Shown one piece after another: positions 8,509-15,390 of a DNA stretch of 15,390 bases (position 1 is the first letter of the stretch; each line of letters starts with the position of its first letter). The stretch is from Balneolales bacterium (GTDB taxonomy: Bacteria > Bacteroidota > Rhodothermia > Balneolales > Natronogracilivirgulaceae), in assembly GCA_007131625.1 (NCBI GenBank), contig SLQC01000416.1:1-15390 (forward strand), read 5' to 3'. Both the position numbers and the translations under genes were made by a program. A model generated the notes under the pieces. The model had not been told where the DNA came from, searched no databases, and saw only the letters and a program-made list of their open reading frames with translations.

Positions 8509-8585
8509 CCATACGATGTAAGGGTACCGCAGATAAGAATGAAAATTTTGTAAGAACCGGGTAAATCGCCATACGTTGGAAGGGT
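8509..8585. repeat. 17-bp direct repeat at exact 60-bp spacing upstream of araR
   Basis: CCATACGATGTAAGGGT (8509-8525) recurs as CCATACGTTGGAAGGGT (8569-8585) with two mismatches. Weaker similarity extends about eight bases to the left. The 60-bp offset is close to six helical turns, so both copies face the same side of the DNA. The second copy ends 12 bases before a -35-like hexamer. This suits a pair of activator or repressor sites. A weak partial echo (GTAAGGGT) occurs before araB at 9569-9576. Confidence 0.45.
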
Positions 8586-8597
8586 TTGGAAACTTAT

Positions 8598-8626
8598 TTG
8601 ACGAATTCATTTTAATCGTGTACTTT
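8598..8626 (+). promoter_or_regulatory. Candidate sigma-70-like promoter of the regulator gene
   Basis: TTGACG (8598-8603) and TACTTT (8621-8626) are separated by 17 bases and end 50 bases before the TTG start. The -35 box is one base from consensus and the -10 is weak. TTTG at 8597-8600 with the TA..TT element also partly fits the Bacteroidota-type promoter. The position just after the direct repeats supports it. Confidence 0.35.
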
Positions 8627-8676
8627 ATACGAAGTGTTGTATTTACACTTTAAATAATATTGACCGGTATTGTTTT

Positions 8677-9384
8677 TTGAATCAATATGACAGCATAGAA
8701 CGGTTTCCAGTAGCCCTTGACGGAATAATTTTCGGTTTCGATCAATTTACCCTCAAACTATTGCTTATCAAGAGGGATTTTGAACCCGAAAAAGGTAAAT
8801 GGTCTTTGATGGGGGGGTTTCTGCGGCCTGATGAAAACCTGGATGAGGCAGCCTCACGTATTTTGAAGATGTTGACCGGTCTTAAAAATATTTATTTGGA
8901 ACAATTGTATGGATTTGGTGATGTTGACCGTGACCCTGTCGAAAGAACCATCTCTATAGCTTACTATTCCCTGATAAATATTCAAAACCATGACAAGGAT
9001 CTGGTCAAAAAGTACAGTGCCCGTTGGTTTCCAGTCAAGGAACTTCCAGATTTGATTTTTGATCATCACAAAATGGTTGAAGCGGCTAAAGCCCGATTAC
9101 GATACAAAGCCGCCCGTCAACCTGTAGGATTCGAGCTGCTTCCTGAAAAATTCACCCTTCCTGAGCTTCAGCAACTCTATGAAGCAATCTATGAGACCAG
9201 ACTGGACAAGCGAAATTTCAGACGAAGAATTTTGTCTATGGGCGCTTTGGTTAATACCAATGAAAAGCAGAAAGAGTTTTCAAAAAAAGGTGCATATCTC
9301 TATAGGTTTGACAGAGAGACGTTCGAAAGGCAGTATGCTTTGACTGGTGGCTCTAACCAGATTTTTAAACCACCCAATAAATGA
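8677..9384 (+). CDS. araR: AraR-type transcriptional regulator, Nudix fold with winged helix-turn-helix (NrtR family)
   Basis: A 235-residue regulator of the kind that controls L-arabinose genes in Bacteroides relatives. Residues about 10-140 form a Nudix-like sensor (VALDGIIFGFD, LKLLLIKR, KWSLMGGFLRPDE). In its Nudix box (47-69) G47, E53, R61 and G68 are kept, but the Glu after R61 is Ile and the metal-binding EE pair is Met-Leu (65-66), so it should bind a ligand rather than hydrolyse one. The C-terminal part (154-190, LLPEKFTLPELQQLYEAI then DKRNFRRRIL) is the typical DNA-binding winged helix. The start is TTG at 8677; the frame stays open upstream without an in-frame ATG nearby, and TTG gives the usual family N-terminus. 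It lies directly ahead of araBDA and divergent from galM, so those are its likely targets. L-arabinose as effector is inference from the family. Confidence 0.85.
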   Translation: MNQYDSIERFPVALDGIIFGFDQFTLKLLLIKRDFEPEKGKWSLMGGFLRPDENLDEAASRILKMLTGLKNIYLEQLYGFGDVDRDPVERTISIAYYSLINIQNHDKDLVKKYSARWFPVKELPDLIFDHHKMVEAAKARLRYKAARQPVGFELLPEKFTLPELQQLYEAIYETRLDKRNFRRRILSMGALVNTNEKQKEFSKKGAYLYRFDRETFERQYALTGGSNQIFKPPNK

Positions 9385-9405
9385 TTCGTTATGGCTTGCG
9401 ATATT

Positions 9406-9426
9406 GTTACAATGACAAAATGTAAC
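9406..9426. other. Small inverted repeat after araR
   Basis: GTTACA (9406-9411) and TGTAAC (9421-9426) are exact inverted arms around nine bases, 22 bases past the regulator stop. It could be a weak terminator, although there is no U-tract, or an operator half of the araB control region. Confidence 0.25.
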
Positions 9427-9473
9427 TCAGCTGAAAATGTCCTGGGAAAGTACGACAGCACCCTTTTTCATGT

Positions 9474-9549
9474 GGAAGGCAACATGTTATGTGTAGAGAT
9501 AAACATTAAGCGGGGGAAGGGGAAGGCAACATGTTATGTGTAGAGATAA
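9474..9549. repeat. Perfect 29-bp direct repeat in the araB leader (candidate AraR site)
   Basis: The stretch at 9474-9502 is repeated without a mismatch at 9521-9549, with 18 bases between the copies. Each copy contains AACATGTT, a perfect 8-bp palindrome, and the near-symmetric ACATGTTATGT. The second copy ends 87 bases before the araB ATG. Identity over 29 bp in a fast-evolving spacer indicates either a recent tandem duplication or two selected binding sites. The regulator gene just upstream makes AraR the first candidate ligand. Confidence 0.55.
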
Positions 9550-9636
9550 TTAAAAAACAGGTGAAGGAGTAAGGGTTGATATGAGTGGGTAATTTTTATG
9601 ATTTTAATTATTTAGATATAAATATGTGATGTAGCT

Positions 9637-11340
9637 ATGAAAAAGCAGAAAGAAGACAAAGAAGACTATGTTATAGGTGTGGATTTTGGCACCGATTCGG
9701 TACGGTCCGTGTTGCTTAGCACAAACGGGGAGTTGATAAATGATTCGGTACACTATTATGCCCGTTGGTCAAAAGGCAGGTATTGTGACAGTTCAATGAA
9801 TCAATTCCGGCAACATCCGCTTGATTACCTGGAAGGAATGACCCGGACTATTACTTCGGTACTGGATCAGGCTGGTGATTCAGTCAGGTCCAGGGTAAGA
9901 GCTATATCGGCAGATACAACCGGGTCTACTCCGGTTGCGGTAGATAAGAAAGGATGCCCACTGGCACTAAATGCAGATTTTGAAGAAAATCCCAATGCCA
10001 TGTTTATCCTGTGGAAAGACCACACGGCCATCCGTGAAGCGGAAGAGATCAATGGTCATTCGATCGCCTGGGAGACTGATTATACGAAATACGTTGGTGG
10101 TATCTACTCATCAGAGTGGTTCTGGGCCAAAATTTTGCACACGCTGCGTAACGATGAAAAAGTGAGAAAGGCGGCCTGGTCGTGGGTTGAACATTGCGAC
10201 TGGATTCCTTTTGAATTGACGGGAGGAAACGATGTTCAACAAATGAAGCGAAGTCGCTGCGCAGCGGGCCATAAAGCCATGTGGCATAAGGATTTTAACG
10301 GGCTTCCCGATCAGGATTATTTCAGTACCCTGGATCCGCTGCTCGACGGGATTCGCTCTCGTATGTACCAGGAAACCTTTACTGCTGACCAATCCGCAGG
10401 AACACTTTCGGCAAAATGGGCGAAGTTATTTGGCCTGAGTCAAGAGGTGATTGTGGGGGTGGGTGCTTTTGATGCCCATATGGGGGCCGTTGGGGGTGAA
10501 ATTGAGCCCTATCAGCTAAGCAAAGTGATGGGAACTTCTACTTGTGATATGCTGATTGCGCCCTATGAAGATATTGAAGGCAGGTTGATCAGAGGCATTT
10601 GCGGCCAGGTCGACGGCTCAGTGGTGCCCGGGATGGTGGGGCTCGAGGCAGGGCAGTCCGCTTTTGGTGACTCATATGCATGGTTCAGGGAGGTTCTTCT
10701 CTGGCCTCTGAAAAATGCTCTGCAGAACAACAGCACTGCAGACATGGAAACACGACAGATTATGCTCGATGATTTGAAGAACTCGTTAATTCAAGACCTG
10801 GAACGGGCTGCTGAGGGGCAGTCGAATAGACCAGATGAGTACGGATTGATTGCCCTTGACTGGTTGAATGGCCGGCGTACCCCCGATGCCAACCAAAAAT
10901 TAACTTCAGCTATAGAAGGTCTGAATCTCGGTACCGATGCACCCGATATCTTTCGAGCACTGGTGGAAGCGACCTGCTTCGGAGCCAAGGCCATTGTCAA
11001 CCGGTTTATTGAAGAAGGTATCCCCATAAATGGAATCATTGGCATGGGAGGTGTCGCTAAAAAATCGAAATTTGTCATGCAAATGTTAACTGATGTGTTA
11101 AACATGCCGATTCGAATAGTGACTTCAGAACAAACCTGTGCTCTCGGTGCCGGCATGTTTGCTGCTACGTCAGCCGGTTTGTTTGCATCAGTGGAAGACG
11201 CTATGAAAGCGATGGGTTCCGGATTTGAGAAAACCTTCTTGCCGCAACCGGAAATGGTCAGGGTCTACAAGAAGAAGTACGAACGCTTTCGTTTGCTTTC
11301 CCGTGATGTGGAAAATCGTATTTCGTCGGCTCAGCATTAG
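9637..11340 (+). CDS. araB: L-ribulokinase
   Basis: A 567-residue cytoplasmic FGGY-family kinase that phosphorylates L-ribulose with ATP to L-ribulose 5-phosphate, the second step of arabinose breakdown. The N-terminal phosphate-binding strand VIGVDFGTDSVRSVLL (12-27) is the AraB form. Other landmarks are MFILWKDHTA (122-131), HCDWIPFELTG (186-196), RSRCAAGHKAMWH (205-217), GAFDAHMGAVGGEI (276-289, D279 in the position of the catalytic base), KVMGTSTCDM (296-305) and the C-terminal FGGY-signature region GIIGMGGVAKKS (466-477). Length is as expected for ribulokinase and no motif is missing. The ATG has only a weak upstream ribosome site. It is the first gene of araB-araD-araA-symporter; araD starts 22 bases later. 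The repeat-bearing leader suggests that transcription starts within the 250 bases after araR. A 15-base-spaced TTGATA/TATGAT pair at 9576-9602 is too poorly spaced to call a promoter. Confidence 0.96.
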   Translation: MKKQKEDKEDYVIGVDFGTDSVRSVLLSTNGELINDSVHYYARWSKGRYCDSSMNQFRQHPLDYLEGMTRTITSVLDQAGDSVRSRVRAISADTTGSTPVAVDKKGCPLALNADFEENPNAMFILWKDHTAIREAEEINGHSIAWETDYTKYVGGIYSSEWFWAKILHTLRNDEKVRKAAWSWVEHCDWIPFELTGGNDVQQMKRSRCAAGHKAMWHKDFNGLPDQDYFSTLDPLLDGIRSRMYQETFTADQSAGTLSAKWAKLFGLSQEVIVGVGAFDAHMGAVGGEIEPYQLSKVMGTSTCDMLIAPYEDIEGRLIRGICGQVDGSVVPGMVGLEAGQSAFGDSYAWFREVLLWPLKNALQNNSTADMETRQIMLDDLKNSLIQDLERAAEGQSNRPDEYGLIALDWLNGRRTPDANQKLTSAIEGLNLGTDAPDIFRALVEATCFGAKAIVNRFIEEGIPINGIIGMGGVAKKSKFVMQMLTDVLNMPIRIVTSEQTCALGAGMFAATSAGLFASVEDAMKAMGSGFEKTFLPQPEMVRVYKKKYERFRLLSRDVENRISSAQH

Positions 11341-11362
11341 TTAAACCAAATAAAGAAGACAG

Positions 11363-12079
11363 ATGAGTACGTTCAAAACACTCAAACGGAAAGCATACAA
11401 AGCCAATTTACAAATCGATGAAATGGGCCTGGTCAAGTTCACTTTTGGGAATGTCAGTGCAGCCGACCGTGATCGAGGTGTCTTCGCTATCAAACCGAGC
11501 GGTGTTCCTTATGAGGAACTGAATCCGAATGAAATGGTCGTAGTGGATTTTGAAGGCAACATTATCGAAGGCAGTTTACGTCCCTCTTCTGACACCAAAA
11601 CGCATGCGGTGCTTTACAAATACTGGCCCAATATTGGAGGGGTGGCACATACACATTCAACCTATGCAACTGCATGGGCACAGACGTTGTGCGATATACC
11701 TATACTTGGAACGACTCATGCCGACCATTTGACCGTAGATATTCCTTGTGCCCCGCCGATGTCTGACGACATGATACAGGGTGATTATGAATATCAAACC
11801 GGGTTTCAGATCCTGACTCTCTTCAAACAGCGGCAGTTATCTTATGAAAAGGTCGAAATGGTACTGGTAGGTAATCACGCTCCCTTTACCTGGGGGAAAT
11901 CTGCCGATAAAGCGGTTTATAATAGTGCTGTCCTTGAAGAACTGGCTCATATGGCTTTTATCAGTTTTCAAATCAATCCCGAAGTTTCACGAATGAAACA
12001 GACACTCATTAACAAGCATTATGATCGTAAACATGGGAAAGATGCATCTTATGGTCAAAAAAGGGATATAAACAGATGA
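11363..12079 (+). CDS. araD: L-ribulose-5-phosphate 4-epimerase
   Basis: A 238-residue class II aldolase-family enzyme that epimerises L-ribulose 5-phosphate to D-xylulose 5-phosphate, which enters the pentose phosphate pathway. Family residues are all in place: the substrate loop FGNVSA (28-33), KPSGVPYEEL (44-53), SSDTKTH (75-81, with D77), the zinc histidines HTH (H96, H98) and NHAPFTWG (H172). D121 and Y230 match the E. coli catalytic pair with a one-residue offset. A purine-rich AGAAGAC lies 4 bases before the ATG. The TGA stop overlaps the araA start by four bases (ATGA), so translation is probably coupled. Gene order B-D-A, not B-A-D as in E. coli, is usual in Bacteroidota and many Gram-positives. 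Family length is normal and nothing looks damaged. Confidence 0.95.
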   Translation: MSTFKTLKRKAYKANLQIDEMGLVKFTFGNVSAADRDRGVFAIKPSGVPYEELNPNEMVVVDFEGNIIEGSLRPSSDTKTHAVLYKYWPNIGGVAHTHSTYATAWAQTLCDIPILGTTHADHLTVDIPCAPPMSDDMIQGDYEYQTGFQILTLFKQRQLSYEKVEMVLVGNHAPFTWGKSADKAVYNSAVLEELAHMAFISFQINPEVSRMKQTLINKHYDRKHGKDASYGQKRDINR

Positions 12080-13488
12080 AAAACAATAACCTGAATAAGG
12101 ATAAACCGGTAATAGGTGTTTTGGGGATTATGCAAGAGCTCTATGACAAGTCTCTCCCGGGTATCACCCAGCGTCAGGAAAAATTCGCCCGTAAGGTATG
12201 CGACCAGCTGTCGGATGTTGGAGATTTTATTTTCCCGCGAGCGGCTCGTAACCGCGATGATATCGAAGAGATTCTGGGGGATTTCAATCACAGCGGGCTT
12301 GATGGAGTGATGATTGTTATGCTGACCTATGGACCTGCCATGCGGACCATCCGGGCGCTTCAAAAGAACAATCTTCCGATACTCCTTGCCAATATTCAAC
12401 CGGTATCGGAAATTACAACCGATTGGGATATGGCCGATCTGACGTATAACCAGGGGATTCACGGTGCACAGGATATGGCCAATGCTATTCTCAGAACTAT
12501 TGGCGAGCGGTATGATGTGATTTCTGCCGACTGGAAATCCGAAGAATTTAAATCTCACGTTGACAAATGGGCACGGGCAGCAAAGGCTGCAGGTGCACTT
12601 TCACGGATGCGTGTAGCTGCTATCGGAAAAATGCATGGAATGGGTGATACGCTCTCCGATGAAGCTGCCTTTACACGAGTCATCGGTCCCGAAGTGAATC
12701 GTGAGTACATAGGCGAAGTTTACCGCTGTATGGAAGCGGTCACCGACGAGGCGATTGAAAAACAGATCAACATCGAACGCGAGCGCTTTCATGCAGATGC
12801 TACAATGCCCATTGAGAACTTCCGGTATGCTGTTCGTATGTACCTGGGGTTCAAAGCTTTTCTGGAGCAGGGTAACTATGATGCTTTCTCCGCACATTTT
12901 GATGTATTCAAAGGGGATGGACGATTCGAACAGATCCCAATGCTGGCAGCATCAAATCTGATGGCAGAAGGGTATGGGTATGCTGCCGAAGGGGATACCA
13001 ACACCGCGAGTATGGTCGCCGCCGGTCATATCATCGCTGATAACGCTCATTTTACAGAAATGTATGCCATGGATTTCAAGCGACAGTCCATGCTGATGAG
13101 CCATATGGGAGAAGGCAACTGGAAAATTGCACGCAAAGACAGACCGGTGCGGCTTGCCGACCGTGAACTCGGCATTGGTGACCTGGATAATCCTCCGACG
13201 ACAGTGTTTATGGCCGAGCCGGGCCCGGCTACGATGATCTCACTGGTTCACCTCGCCGGGGAGCATTTCCGGCTTGTAGTTACTCTGGGACGAATTTTGG
13301 ATTCCGAGGAGTATCCTTACATTGAAATGCCGCATTTCCACTTCAAGCCGGATACAGGTCTGAGTAAATGTAACGATGGCTGGCTGAAGGCCGGCGGAAC
13401 ACATCATCAGGTGTTGCATCCTGGTGACCAGCGTGAAAAATGGAGAATTCTTTGTAATATCCTCAACATCGAGTTTGTTGAGGTGTAA
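12076..13488 (+). CDS. araA: L-arabinose isomerase, short C-terminus
   Basis: A 470-residue cytoplasmic isomerase converting L-arabinose to L-ribulose, the first step of the pathway, using a divalent metal such as manganese. The four metal and catalytic positions of E. coli AraA are matched: E305 (YAAEGD), E328 (HFTEMYAMDF), H343 (LMSHMGEG) and the His pair H443-H444 (AGGTHHQVL). VDKWARAAKAAGAL (162-175) and LGIGDLDNPP (365-374) also follow the family. The protein is about 30 residues shorter than the roughly 500-residue E. coli form and ends right after NILNIEFVEV, lacking the usual final helix and arginine-rich tail. The stop is followed by a normal intergenic gap, and the reading frame is otherwise intact, so this looks like a natural variant rather than a frameshift. 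The start overlaps araD. The operon setting makes arabinose the most likely substrate; another sugar isomerase activity is possible. Confidence 0.9.
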   Translation: MKNNNLNKDKPVIGVLGIMQELYDKSLPGITQRQEKFARKVCDQLSDVGDFIFPRAARNRDDIEEILGDFNHSGLDGVMIVMLTYGPAMRTIRALQKNNLPILLANIQPVSEITTDWDMADLTYNQGIHGAQDMANAILRTIGERYDVISADWKSEEFKSHVDKWARAAKAAGALSRMRVAAIGKMHGMGDTLSDEAAFTRVIGPEVNREYIGEVYRCMEAVTDEAIEKQINIERERFHADATMPIENFRYAVRMYLGFKAFLEQGNYDAFSAHFDVFKGDGRFEQIPMLAASNLMAEGYGYAAEGDTNTASMVAAGHIIADNAHFTEMYAMDFKRQSMLMSHMGEGNWKIARKDRPVRLADRELGIGDLDNPPTTVFMAEPGPATMISLVHLAGEHFRLVVTLGRILDSEEYPYIEMPHFHFKPDTGLSKCNDGWLKAGGTHHQVLHPGDQREKWRILCNILNIEFVEV

Positions 13489-13519
13489 ACATTTATTCTA
13501 AAATAAGCGGGTGAGTAAA

Positions 13520-15277
13520 ATGGGAGTACTATCAGTACTGGACTGGGCTGTGGTAGGATTATACTTCTTGTTGATCCTTGGCATCGCCTGGTGGGTAATC
13601 AAGCAAAAAACAGACACACCATCGGATTTCTTTCTGGCAAGTCGCCACCTCGGATGGTTCATCGTAGGAACTTCCATTTTTGCATCCAATATAGGTTCGG
13701 AACATCTTGTAGGCCTCTCCGGTTCCGGTGCGACCGACGGTGTGGCCATGGCTCATTACGAACTCCATGCCTGGTGTCTTCTGGTGCTGGGATGGGTCAT
13801 GATTCCTTTCTATATCCGTTCCAAAGTCTTTACGATGCCGGAATTTCTGGAGCGTAGGTTTTCGCCGCTGGCCAGAACGCTGCTTTCAACGGTTTCACTG
13901 ATCGCATATGTGCTTACCAAAATTGCCGTCGGTATCTTCGCCGGTGGGGTGGTGCTCAGTGTACTGATGCCGGAACTCCAATTCATGGGGCTGGACAGCT
14001 TCTGGCTCGGTTCTATTTTGGTGATTCTTTTCACCGGCATTTACACAGCACTCGGGGGACTTCGTGCCGTAGCCTACACCGAGGCGGTCCAGGCGCTGGT
14101 GCTAATTTTTGGTTCTTTTTTTGTACTTGTTTTCGGACTCAAGGCTTTGGGCGGATGGGGTCCGTTGTTCGAAATAACCGGGCCCGAGATGTGGAACCTC
14201 TGGAAACCGTTGGTCCCCGAAGGAATGAATGCCACCTGGGCTCCGATCCACACAGATACTGATATGGCCTGGTATTTTAACAACCAGTATCCGTGGCTCG
14301 GAATGCTTTTTGCCGCGCCGATTGTTGGTCTCTGGTACTGGACTACCGACCAGTATATCGTTCAGCGTGCGTTAGGCGCTCCGAACGAGATGCAGGCACG
14401 TCGCGGTACCATCTTTGCCGCATTTCTTAAATTGTTTCCGGTTTTCATCTTTATTATCCCGGGTATCATCGCTTACGCACTTGCCGAATCCGGACAAATT
14501 GCTGCTATGCAGGAGCACATGATCGGTCCCGATGGTGAAGTCATCCGTGAAAACGCACAGGCCGCATTTCCGATGATGGTTGCTCATGTGCTGCCGGTTG
14601 GCGTGCGCGGGCTGGTGGTCGCCAGTCTTCTGGCCGCGCTGATGAGCTCCCTTGCCGGTGTATTCCACGCCTCGTCCACACTCTTTACGATGGATCTTTA
14701 CCACAAGCTCAAACCCAAAGCCACCGATCTCGAGCTGGTCTGGATGGGACGTGTTGCGGTCGTATTCATGATTGTCATCGGCCTGTTTTGGATTCCGGTT
14801 ATTCAGGGAAGCCGCGGACTTTATGATTATCTGCAGGGAATTCAGGCCTATCTGGCTCCACCTATCTTTGTAGTCTTCTTCATGGGGGTTTTCAACAGCC
14901 GGCTCAACAAGGAAGGATGTCTGTCTGCGTTGTTTGTGGGAATATTCCTTGGCCTGTTCCGACTTGCCGTAGATACCCCCGCCATGTTGATTGACGGATT
15001 TAGCTATACCGAAGGCTCATTCCTCTGGATCGTAAACAACACCTTTTTCCAGTATTACAGCTTATTCATCTTTATTGTCTGTATTCTGGTCATGGTGGGC
15101 GTCAGCTATGCCACTCCACATCCTGACCGTGCGCGTATAACCGGTCTCACTTATGGCACAGTCACCGAAAGCCACCGGAAATTGTCACGAGCAAGCTGGA
15201 CCTGGACCGATGTCTTCACATCGACTCTTTTAATGACGATCATCATTGCTATCTATATAATCTTAAGAGGGGGATAA
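13520..15277 (+). CDS. Sodium/solute symporter of the SSS (SGLT) family, probable arabinose importer
   Basis: A 585-residue inner-membrane protein with about 14 hydrophobic segments, expected to import a sugar with sodium. Key sites include SNIGSEHLVGLSGSG (56-70), typical of SGLT sugar carriers; YTALGGLRAVAYTEAVQ (175-191); TTDQYIVQRALGA (275-287); and LMSSLAGVFHASSTLFTMDLY (374-394), where the Ser pair 376-377 fits the sodium site. E81 sits where sugar-binding Glu is found in SGLTs. I chose ATG at 13520 because GGGTGAG precedes it at the right distance; the GTG at 13511 lies within that ribosome site. It starts 31 bases after araA and closes the operon, so L-arabinose is the likely cargo, but galactose or glucose cannot be excluded by motif. 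A short charged loop (GPDGEVIREN, 336-345) lies between membrane segments. The C-terminus ends with a membrane helix. No terminator is evident in the 110 bases after it. Confidence 0.92.
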   Translation: MGVLSVLDWAVVGLYFLLILGIAWWVIKQKTDTPSDFFLASRHLGWFIVGTSIFASNIGSEHLVGLSGSGATDGVAMAHYELHAWCLLVLGWVMIPFYIRSKVFTMPEFLERRFSPLARTLLSTVSLIAYVLTKIAVGIFAGGVVLSVLMPELQFMGLDSFWLGSILVILFTGIYTALGGLRAVAYTEAVQALVLIFGSFFVLVFGLKALGGWGPLFEITGPEMWNLWKPLVPEGMNATWAPIHTDTDMAWYFNNQYPWLGMLFAAPIVGLWYWTTDQYIVQRALGAPNEMQARRGTIFAAFLKLFPVFIFIIPGIIAYALAESGQIAAMQEHMIGPDGEVIRENAQAAFPMMVAHVLPVGVRGLVVASLLAALMSSLAGVFHASSTLFTMDLYHKLKPKATDLELVWMGRVAVVFMIVIGLFWIPVIQGSRGLYDYLQGIQAYLAPPIFVVFFMGVFNSRLNKEGCLSALFVGIFLGLFRLAVDTPAMLIDGFSYTEGSFLWIVNNTFFQYYSLFIFIVCILVMVGVSYATPHPDRARITGLTYGTVTESHRKLSRASWTWTDVFTSTLLMTIIIAIYIILRGG

Positions 15278-15302
15278 TAAGAAAGAAAGGGCTCTGAAAT
15301 AC

Positions 15303-15390
15303 ATGGGACTTAGTCTAAAAGTCAACAATAGTGCAAATATTAAACCGAACGGTATCTCCAAAATACGTAATCAGAAAAAAATGAAACCTG
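15303..15390 (+). CDS. Possible 5' end of the next gene, cut by the window edge
   Basis: An ATG at 15303 opens a frame with no stop up to the right edge (29 codons); a second in-frame ATG is at 15381 after an A-rich stretch. AAAGGG lies 16 bases upstream of the first ATG. The peptide is lysine- and asparagine-rich without recognisable motif, so either start could be real or neither. If a gene, it follows the symporter by 25 to 103 bases on the same strand. Confidence 0.25.
   Translation, partial: MGLSLKVNNSANIKPNGISKIRNQKKMKP

Larger units (their letters stand above)
8189..8676. other. Divergent control region between galM and araR
   Basis: A 488-bp gap without a gene. It holds, left to right, overlapping palindromes (8417-8434), two copies of a 17-bp direct repeat (8509-8525, 8569-8585) and a sigma-70-like promoter for the regulator (8598-8626), each listed separately. 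The galM side (8189-8400) is AT-rich, and I found no convincing promoter hexamers there. Its layout suggests that AraR or another sugar regulator acts here. Confidence 0.6.

Noticed and set aside
9576..9602. TTGATA/TATGAT as the araB promoter
   Set aside because: The hexamers are good but separated by only 15 bases, too short for a normal sigma-70 promoter in AT-rich DNA.
12055..12558. 167-codon minus-strand ORF opposite araA
   Set aside because: It is fully antisense to the well-supported isomerase and araD tail, with no recognisable motif. It reflects the codon structure of araA.

Overview
The window reads as a plant cell-wall (pectin) carbohydrate locus from a Gram-negative bacterium of the Bacteroidota/Balneolota/Rhodothermota kind. 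Four things point there: the L-arabinose genes run araB-araD-araA behind a Nudix-fold AraR-type regulator, the mutarotase and a methyltransferase-like protein carry lipoprotein signals, the hydrolases are exported, and clear Shine-Dalgarno sites are scarce. The exact lineage cannot be fixed from sequence reading alone. No rRNA, tRNA, CRISPR array or complete mobile element was seen.

Left part (1-6980): the 3' end of an unidentified gene enters from the left (2-127). A PL11-type rhamnogalacturonan lyase follows on the minus strand (305-2671). A 600-bp gap without a convincing gene then leads into a plus-strand pair: a large exported GH106-type alpha-L-rhamnosidase (3282-6221) and, immediately downstream, a short lipoprotein with a class I SAM-methyltransferase fold (6258-6980). 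The lyase and the rhamnosidase together suit depolymerisation of the alternating rhamnose/galacturonate backbone of rhamnogalacturonan I (RG-I).

Middle (6981-9636): a strong hairpin separates the methyltransferase from a convergent, lipoprotein-type aldose 1-epimerase (7034-8188, minus). A 490-bp divergent control region follows. It holds overlapping palindromes, a 17-bp direct repeat at exactly 60-bp spacing and a sigma-70-like promoter. It is followed by the AraR-like regulator (8677-9384), whose Nudix box has lost the catalytic glutamates. The leader of the next operon carries a perfect 29-bp direct repeat.

Right part (9637-15277): a tight plus-strand operon holds ribulokinase (araB), L-ribulose-5-phosphate 4-epimerase (araD), a short L-arabinose isomerase (araA) and a sodium/sugar symporter of the SSS family. 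This is the route from L-arabinose to D-xylulose 5-phosphate, with its own uptake system. RG-I often bears arabinan side chains, so the two halves plausibly serve one substrate: the lyase and rhamnosidase attack the backbone outside the cytoplasm, the mutarotase equilibrates released sugar anomers in the envelope, the symporter imports arabinose, and AraBDA catabolises it under AraR control. No SusC/SusD pair and no rhamnose catabolic genes lie in the window. The most unusual gene is the envelope-targeted methyltransferase-like lipoprotein behind the rhamnosidase.
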